A stretch of 64,000 nt of DNA from Firmicutes bacterium UBA5201 (GTDB lineage Bacteria > Bacillota > Clostridia > Peptostreptococcales > Acidaminobacteraceae). The stretch covers positions 62,001 through 126,000 of the forward strand of contig DHVT01000012.1 in the NCBI GenBank assembly GCA_002412775.1. Direction: 5' to 3'. Each line of letters begins with the position of its first letter. Position 1 is the first letter of the stretch. The position numbers and the translations under genes were made by a program. Positions 60,257-64,000 of this stretch are shown piece after piece. The notes under the pieces were generated by a model. That model made no database searches, was not told the origin of the DNA, and was given only the letters and a program-made list of their open reading frames with translations.

Positions 60257-60523
60257 TTATTCAGCCGCAGCGTTTAATCTTTTTCTTAATCTTGAAATTT
60301 TTCTTGATGCAGCATTTTTATGGAATAATCCAGTTGCAGCATTTTGAGCCATTTTCTTTTCGAAGTATTTGAATTTTTCTTCAGCAACTTTAATATCGCC
60401 AGCTTGCAATGCTTCTAAAAATCTTTTCTCTGCAGTTTTCATTGCGGATTTCTTAGATTTGTTCAAAGCTGTTTTTTTGCTGATGACAAGAATTCTTTTC
60501 TTAGCTGATTTAATATTAGCCAT
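60257..60523 (-). CDS. rpsT: 30S ribosomal protein S20
   Basis: The 88-aa basic product starts MANIKSAKKRILVISKKTALNKSKKSAMKT and has FLEALQAGDIKVAEEKF and AATGLFHKNAASRKISRLRKRL, the bS20 signature. GGGGAGGTG precedes the ATG on the minus strand. Convergent with holA and divergent from lepA, the common Firmicute arrangement. Confidence 0.98.
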   Translation of the reverse strand: MANIKSAKKRILVISKKTALNKSKKSAMKTAEKRFLEALQAGDIKVAEEKFKYFEKKMAQNAATGLFHKNAASRKISRLRKRLNAAAE

Positions 60524-60558
60524 TTGATTTCACCTCCCCGACGAATTTCAACAGACTT

Positions 60559-60587
60559 ATTCTATCATGCCTTACGTTTATAATCAA
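60559..60587 (-). promoter_or_regulatory. Promoter of rpsT
   Basis: Minus strand TTGATT, 17 nt, TAGAAT; 35 nt before the start codon. Confidence 0.7.
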
Positions 60588-60627
60588 GAGATTTTCATAG
60601 ATATGGAGTTAAAATTTATATATATAT

Positions 60628-60656
60628 TTGTGATGGTGAATACAGTGTGGTATAAT
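60628..60656 (+). promoter_or_regulatory. Promoter of lepA
   Basis: TTGTGA, 17 nt, TATAAT with TGG before it (extended -10). Confidence 0.75.
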
Positions 60657-60699
60657 TGATGTTGCACTTAATATTCGAACGATGATTTAGGAGGAACAC

Positions 60700-62508
60700 A
60701 TGGCAAGTGAAAGGCAGAAATACATTCGAAATTTTTCGATTATAGCACATATAGATCACGGCAAGTCCACACTAGCCGACAGATTGATTGAAAAGACCGG
60801 TTTGCTGACTCATAGAGAGATGAAAGAACAAATTCTCGACAGCATGGATCTCGAACGTGAACGTGGAATCACCATAAAATTGCAAACTACCAGATTGGTC
60901 TATAAAGCTAATGACGGACACGAATACGTTCTGAATCTGATTGATACTCCAGGTCATGTGGATTTCACATATGAGGTGTCCAGATCCTTGGCCGCTTGTG
61001 AAGGAGCGGTTTTGGTCGTAGACGCCACTCAAGGTGTGGAAGCGCAGACACTTGCCAATGTACACTTAGCTGACGAACAAGGACTCACAATTGTTCCTGT
61101 TCTCAACAAAATAGATTTACCAAGCTCTAGACCAGCTGAAATTATCGCTGAAATCGAAGAAGTTATAGGAATCATAGCAGAAGACGCACCTCAGATTTCC
61201 GCAAAAGATGGAACCAATATAGAAGGTGTCTTAGAAAAAATCATAGCGGACGTTCCCCATCCCGAAGGCGATGAAAATGCACCTTTAAAAGCTCTTATTT
61301 TCGACTCGTATTATGACAGTTACAAAGGTGCGGTCGCATTTGTTCGAATTATGGAAGGTTCCGTCAAAAAAGGAGATAAAATCCTGATGATGGCATCCGA
61401 CAAAAAATTTGAAGTGGTTGAAGTGGGTATTTCAGTTCCAACGCCGCTTGCTGTCCCTGAGCTTTGGGCAGGAGACGTTGGATATATCACCGCAAGCATA
61501 AAAAATGTTAAGGATTGTCGCGTTGGTGATACGGTAACAAATGCGGCAAAACCGACCGAACATGCACTCCCAGGTTATAAAAAAGCGACTTCCATGGTCT
61601 ATTGTGGCATTTATCCGGCAGAAGGAGAAAGTTATGATGAAATCAGAGATGCGCTTGAAAAACTGCAATTGAACGACGCAGCGCTTTCATTTGAACCTGA
61701 GACATCAGTCGCACTCGGATTCGGTTTCAGATGTGGATTCCTCGGGTTGCTTCATCTCGAAATCATTCAGCAGAGAATCGATCGGGAATTTGATTTGGAT
61801 ATCATCGCAACAGCACCAAGTGTAATTTATAGAGTCACCAAAAATGATGGTGATGTGTTGATGATCCAGAATCCATCCAATTTGCCTCCACTCACTGAAA
61901 TACAGATGATGGAAGAACCAATCGTCAAGGCGAACATCATTGTTCCGAATGAATATGTAGGCAACATCATGGATCTTTGCCAAAATCGAAGGGGCGATAT
62001 GATCCATATGGATTATTTGGATCCCAAACGCGTGGTGCTCCATTATGAATTGCCGCTCAATGAAGTCATTTATGATTTCTTTGATGCCCTTAAATCCAAA
62101 ACGCGTGGTTACGGATCACTTGACTATGAGTTCCTTGAGTATCGTGAATCAGATCTTGTGAAACTTGATGTATTGCTGAACAAAGATCTGGTGGACGCAT
62201 TTTCGATGATTGTCCATAGATCGAAAGCTGAAAACAGAGGCCGTTTGATTTGTGAGAGATTGAAGGAAGTCATTCCACGTCAAATGTTCGTGATCCCTAT
62301 TCAAGCTGCTGTAGGCAACAAAGTCATAGCCAGGGAGACCATCAGCGCCATGAGAAAAGATGTTCTTGCCAAGTGTTATGGTGGTGACATAAGTCGAAAG
62401 AAAAAACTGCTTGAAAAGCAAAAAGAGGGCAAGAAAAAAATGCGTCAACTTGGAAACGTGGAAGTTCCGCAACAAGCTTTCTTATCAGTTTTGAAATTTG
62501 AGGAATAA
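60700..62508 (+). CDS. lepA: Elongation factor 4 (LepA)
   Basis: Translational GTPase of 602 aa acting on stalled or initiating ribosomes. G domain [45 protein letters not shown]; then EF-G-like domains and the LepA-specific C-terminal domain ([37 protein letters not shown], described here by position near 570-600). TAGGAGG precedes the ATG. hemW and hrcA follow, the standard clostridial order. Confidence 0.98.
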   Translation: MASERQKYIRNFSIIAHIDHGKSTLADRLIEKTGLLTHREMKEQILDSMDLERERGITIKLQTTRLVYKANDGHEYVLNLIDTPGHVDFTYEVSRSLAACEGAVLVVDATQGVEAQTLANVHLADEQGLTIVPVLNKIDLPSSRPAEIIAEIEEVIGIIAEDAPQISAKDGTNIEGVLEKIIADVPHPEGDENAPLKALIFDSYYDSYKGAVAFVRIMEGSVKKGDKILMMASDKKFEVVEVGISVPTPLAVPELWAGDVGYITASIKNVKDCRVGDTVTNAAKPTEHALPGYKKATSMVYCGIYPAEGESYDEIRDALEKLQLNDAALSFEPETSVALGFGFRCGFLGLLHLEIIQQRIDREFDLDIIATAPSVIYRVTKNDGDVLMIQNPSNLPPLTEIQMMEEPIVKANIIVPNEYVGNIMDLCQNRRGDMIHMDYLDPKRVVLHYELPLNEVIYDFFDALKSKTRGYGSLDYEFLEYRESDLVKLDVLLNKDLVDAFSMIVHRSKAENRGRLICERLKEVIPRQMFVIPIQAAVGNKVIARETISAMRKDVLAKCYGGDISRKKKLLEKQKEGKKKMRQLGNVEVPQQAFLSVLKFEE

Positions 62509-62519
62509 TTATAAATTCG

Positions 62520-62565
62520 GACAATCGATCGTCATCAGAATCAAGTGACATCGATTGTCTTTTTT
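62520..62565 (+). terminator. Terminator of lepA
   Basis: GACAATCGAT and ATCGATTGTC form a 10-bp stem with inner GTCA/TGAC pairing, then seven T. It ends 5 nt before the hemW ribosome binding site. Confidence 0.85.
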
Positions 62566-62577
62566 TGGAGGTTGAAA

Positions 62578-63729
62578 ATGGAAAAAATAGGTCTTTATAT
62601 TCATATACCATTCTGTCATTCCAAATGCGCATACTGCGATTTTTCATCATACGCCATCGGAAACGCACAAAATGAGATTGCAATCGCCCGTTATGTCAAA
62701 GCCTTGTTAAAGGAAATCGATCTTTACGGGCAAACGCTGAAGAGCATAGAAGTGGAAACTCTTTTCATAGGAGGAGGTACACCGACTTGCATAGATGGAA
62801 AATACATTCACGAGATCATAAACCATCTTAGAAAAACCACAACATTCTCTGAAAAGGCTGAAGTGACGATCGAATCCAATCCCGGAACCATAACCACTGA
62901 AAAGTTGGACCACTATCTGTCTGCAGGAATCAATCGGTTCAGCGTGGGATTGCAGACAACAGACAACAATTTGCTGAGTTCGATAGGAAGGATTCATGAT
63001 TTCAACACGTTTGTCACTTCTTTCAACGCCATCAGGGAATCTGGAATAAAAAATATCAATGTTGATATCATGTTCGGGCTTCCAGGTCAAACGCTGGATA
63101 ATCTTCATCATACTTTAGACACGCTCATCGAGCTTTCTCCGGAACACATCTCAGCCTATGCGCTAAAACTCGAGGAGGGTACTCCAATGTATGAGGCGGA
63201 GAAAAAAGGGCTCATTCGAATGCCAGATGAAGAATTGGAACGGACCATGTATCATGAAATCATCAATAAACTCAAAAATAATGGTTATTCTCAATATGAG
63301 ATCTCAAATTTCTCAAAGAAAGGATACGAGTCCAGACACAATCTTGTCTACTGGAAAAACAGACCCTACCTCGGACTTGGACTCGCAGCTCATTCTAAAA
63401 TGGAACAAATCCGTTTTTCAAACGAGACCACCATGTCGAGGTATCTGGAAAGGATTGAAAACGGAGAAAAACCATCTTTGGATCACACTGTGATATCTGA
63501 AAGTGAAGATTTGTTTGAGACCGTCATTTTGGGACTTCGATTAAATGAGGGACTGAATATTCTTCAATTGAACGAGAGGTATGGAATGGATTTCCTTTCT
63601 GAGAATGAAGTCGCCATTTCAAAATTAACAAATCAGGGGTTGGTTCAAATCACTGGAAACATACTCAAATTGACACTTAAGGGGATTGATCTTTCCAATC
63701 AAGTATTTTTGGCCTTTATGAATGATTAA
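62578..63729 (+). CDS. hemW: HemW-type radical SAM protein (heme chaperone)
   Basis: The 383-aa product has the radical SAM motif C-H-S-K-C-A-Y-C-D-F near residue 16, IGGGTPTCI, SVGLQTTDNNLLSSIGR and NVDIMFGLPGQT, and a C-terminal HemN_C domain. HemW binds heme and delivers it to proteins; it is often mislabelled coproporphyrinogen oxidase. The start at 62578 follows GGAGGTTG; the open frame further upstream runs through the terminator. hrcA follows after its own promoter. Confidence 0.93.
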   Translation: MEKIGLYIHIPFCHSKCAYCDFSSYAIGNAQNEIAIARYVKALLKEIDLYGQTLKSIEVETLFIGGGTPTCIDGKYIHEIINHLRKTTTFSEKAEVTIESNPGTITTEKLDHYLSAGINRFSVGLQTTDNNLLSSIGRIHDFNTFVTSFNAIRESGIKNINVDIMFGLPGQTLDNLHHTLDTLIELSPEHISAYALKLEEGTPMYEAEKKGLIRMPDEELERTMYHEIINKLKNNGYSQYEISNFSKKGYESRHNLVYWKNRPYLGLGLAAHSKMEQIRFSNETTMSRYLERIENGEKPSLDHTVISESEDLFETVILGLRLNEGLNILQLNERYGMDFLSENEVAISKLTNQGLVQITGNILKLTLKGIDLSNQVFLAFMND

Positions 63730-63766
63730 CAATTTGTGAACGCACATTAAAATATCAAATAGAAGG

Positions 63767-63795
63767 TTGACAAAATGGCCATATCGGAGTAATAT
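63767..63795 (+). promoter_or_regulatory. Promoter of the hrcA operon
   Basis: TTGACA, 17 nt, TAATAT, followed by the CIRCE operator. Confidence 0.85.
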
Positions 63796-63805
63796 ATTTA
63801 TAGAT

Positions 63806-63832
63806 TTAGCACTCGATAGATATGAGTGCTAA
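63806..63832 (+). promoter_or_regulatory. CIRCE operator of HrcA
   Basis: Perfect TTAGCACTC-N9-GAGTGCTAA just after the promoter start site; HrcA binds it and represses heat-shock genes, here its own operon (expected to continue with grpE-dnaK-dnaJ). Confidence 0.97.
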
Positions 63833-63848
63833 CAAAGTAGGTGATTAT

Positions 63849-64000
63849 ATGATTTCTGAACGTCAATTGAGAATATTGGAAGCGATCATCAGTGATTTTA
63901 TCGATACCGCACAACCAGTGGGCTCCAGAACGATCTCTAAAAAATATCCATTGGGTGTCAGTTCTGCCACCATTCGCAATGAGATGGCGGACCTTGAGGA
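63849..64000 (+). CDS. hrcA: Heat-inducible transcription repressor HrcA (partial, N-terminus)
   Basis: The first ~50 residues, [20 protein letters not shown]...[29 protein letters not shown], are the winged-helix DNA-binding domain of HrcA. AGGTGAT precedes the ATG at 63849 and a CIRCE site lies upstream. The gene runs off the right edge of the window. Confidence 0.95.
   Translation, partial: MISERQLRILEAIISDFIDTAQPVGSRTISKKYPLGVSSATIRNEMADLE

Noticed and set aside
1..64000. CRISPR array, insertion sequence, prophage or integrase site
   Set aside because: No regularly spaced repeats, transposase, integrase, or phage genes were found, and tRNA genes show no duplicated 3' ends.

Overview
The window reads as a chromosome segment from an anaerobic, low-to-moderate GC Gram-positive bacterium of the class Clostridia. 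The indications are a complete six-gene Rnf complex, a selenocysteine system (selD with an in-frame UGA, selA, selB, tRNA-Sec), AAGGAGG-type ribosome binding sites with frequent TTG/GTG starts, the clostridial mre-min-rodA-radical SAM-rng-rplU-rpmA-obg order, ribosomal protein L27 with a cleavable N-terminus, and a CIRCE element before hrcA. The genus cannot be fixed from the sequence alone; something near Fusibacter/Acidaminobacter is a guess. No insertion sequence, prophage, CRISPR array or integron is visible, and nearly all of the window is vertical core genome.

Layout. 1-1.8 kb: end of a possible LexA/S24 repressor, then hflX behind a ~350-nt leader with two tiny ORFs. 1.9-4.0 kb: a Cache-HAMP-GGDEF-EAL c-di-GMP protein. 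4.0-8.0 kb: tRNA-Leu(CAA), a YdjM-type membrane protein, and an ECF sigma factor with a zf-HC2/DUF4349 anti-sigma factor and a SIMPL protein. 8.0-14.7 kb: polA-coaE, a nicotinate phosphoribosyltransferase, tRNA-Leu(GAG), a TauE/SafE permease, a free-standing CheY and a SPOR-domain protein. 14.8-19.8 kb: rnfCDGEAB. 20-29.8 kb: DUF4321-maf-radC-mreBCD-PBP2-minCDE-rodA (cell shape and division). 29.8-38.2 kb: two radical SAM/partner genes, RNase G, rplU-prp-rpmA, obg, yhbY, a nadD-yqeK fusion and rsfS (ribosome and RNA metabolism). 38.2-41 kb: a YheO-type regulator with ridA, a D-Ala-D-Ala carboxypeptidase and a ComEA-like protein. 41-45.4 kb: selD-selA-selB. 45.4-50.1 kb: a two-component system with a GerMN protein and an SLH/GH18-type envelope protein. 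50.1-53.6 kb: tRNA-Sec, YbjQ, plsY, a lipase-like hydrolase and an AlaX-type editing protein. 53.7-57 kb: two unrecognised genes and an orphan Eco57I/TaqI-class adenine methyltransferase. 57-64 kb: comEC-holA, rpsT, lepA, hemW and the start of hrcA.

How it fits together. Rnf couples ferredoxin oxidation to NAD reduction and ion pumping, and its leader carries a Rex-like half site. The selABD/tRNA-Sec set makes selenoproteins including SelD itself, so selenophosphate synthesis depends on its own product. The most interesting signals are the hflX leader, whose two short ORFs carry Lys/Arg-X-Arg motifs of the kind that stall ribosomes with macrolides and which precedes a hairpin able to mask the hflX ribosome binding site; the orphan methyltransferase, which resembles in class the clostridial epigenetic methyltransferase CamA; a carboxypeptidase with an altered KTG motif; and an anti-sigma factor fused to DUF4349.
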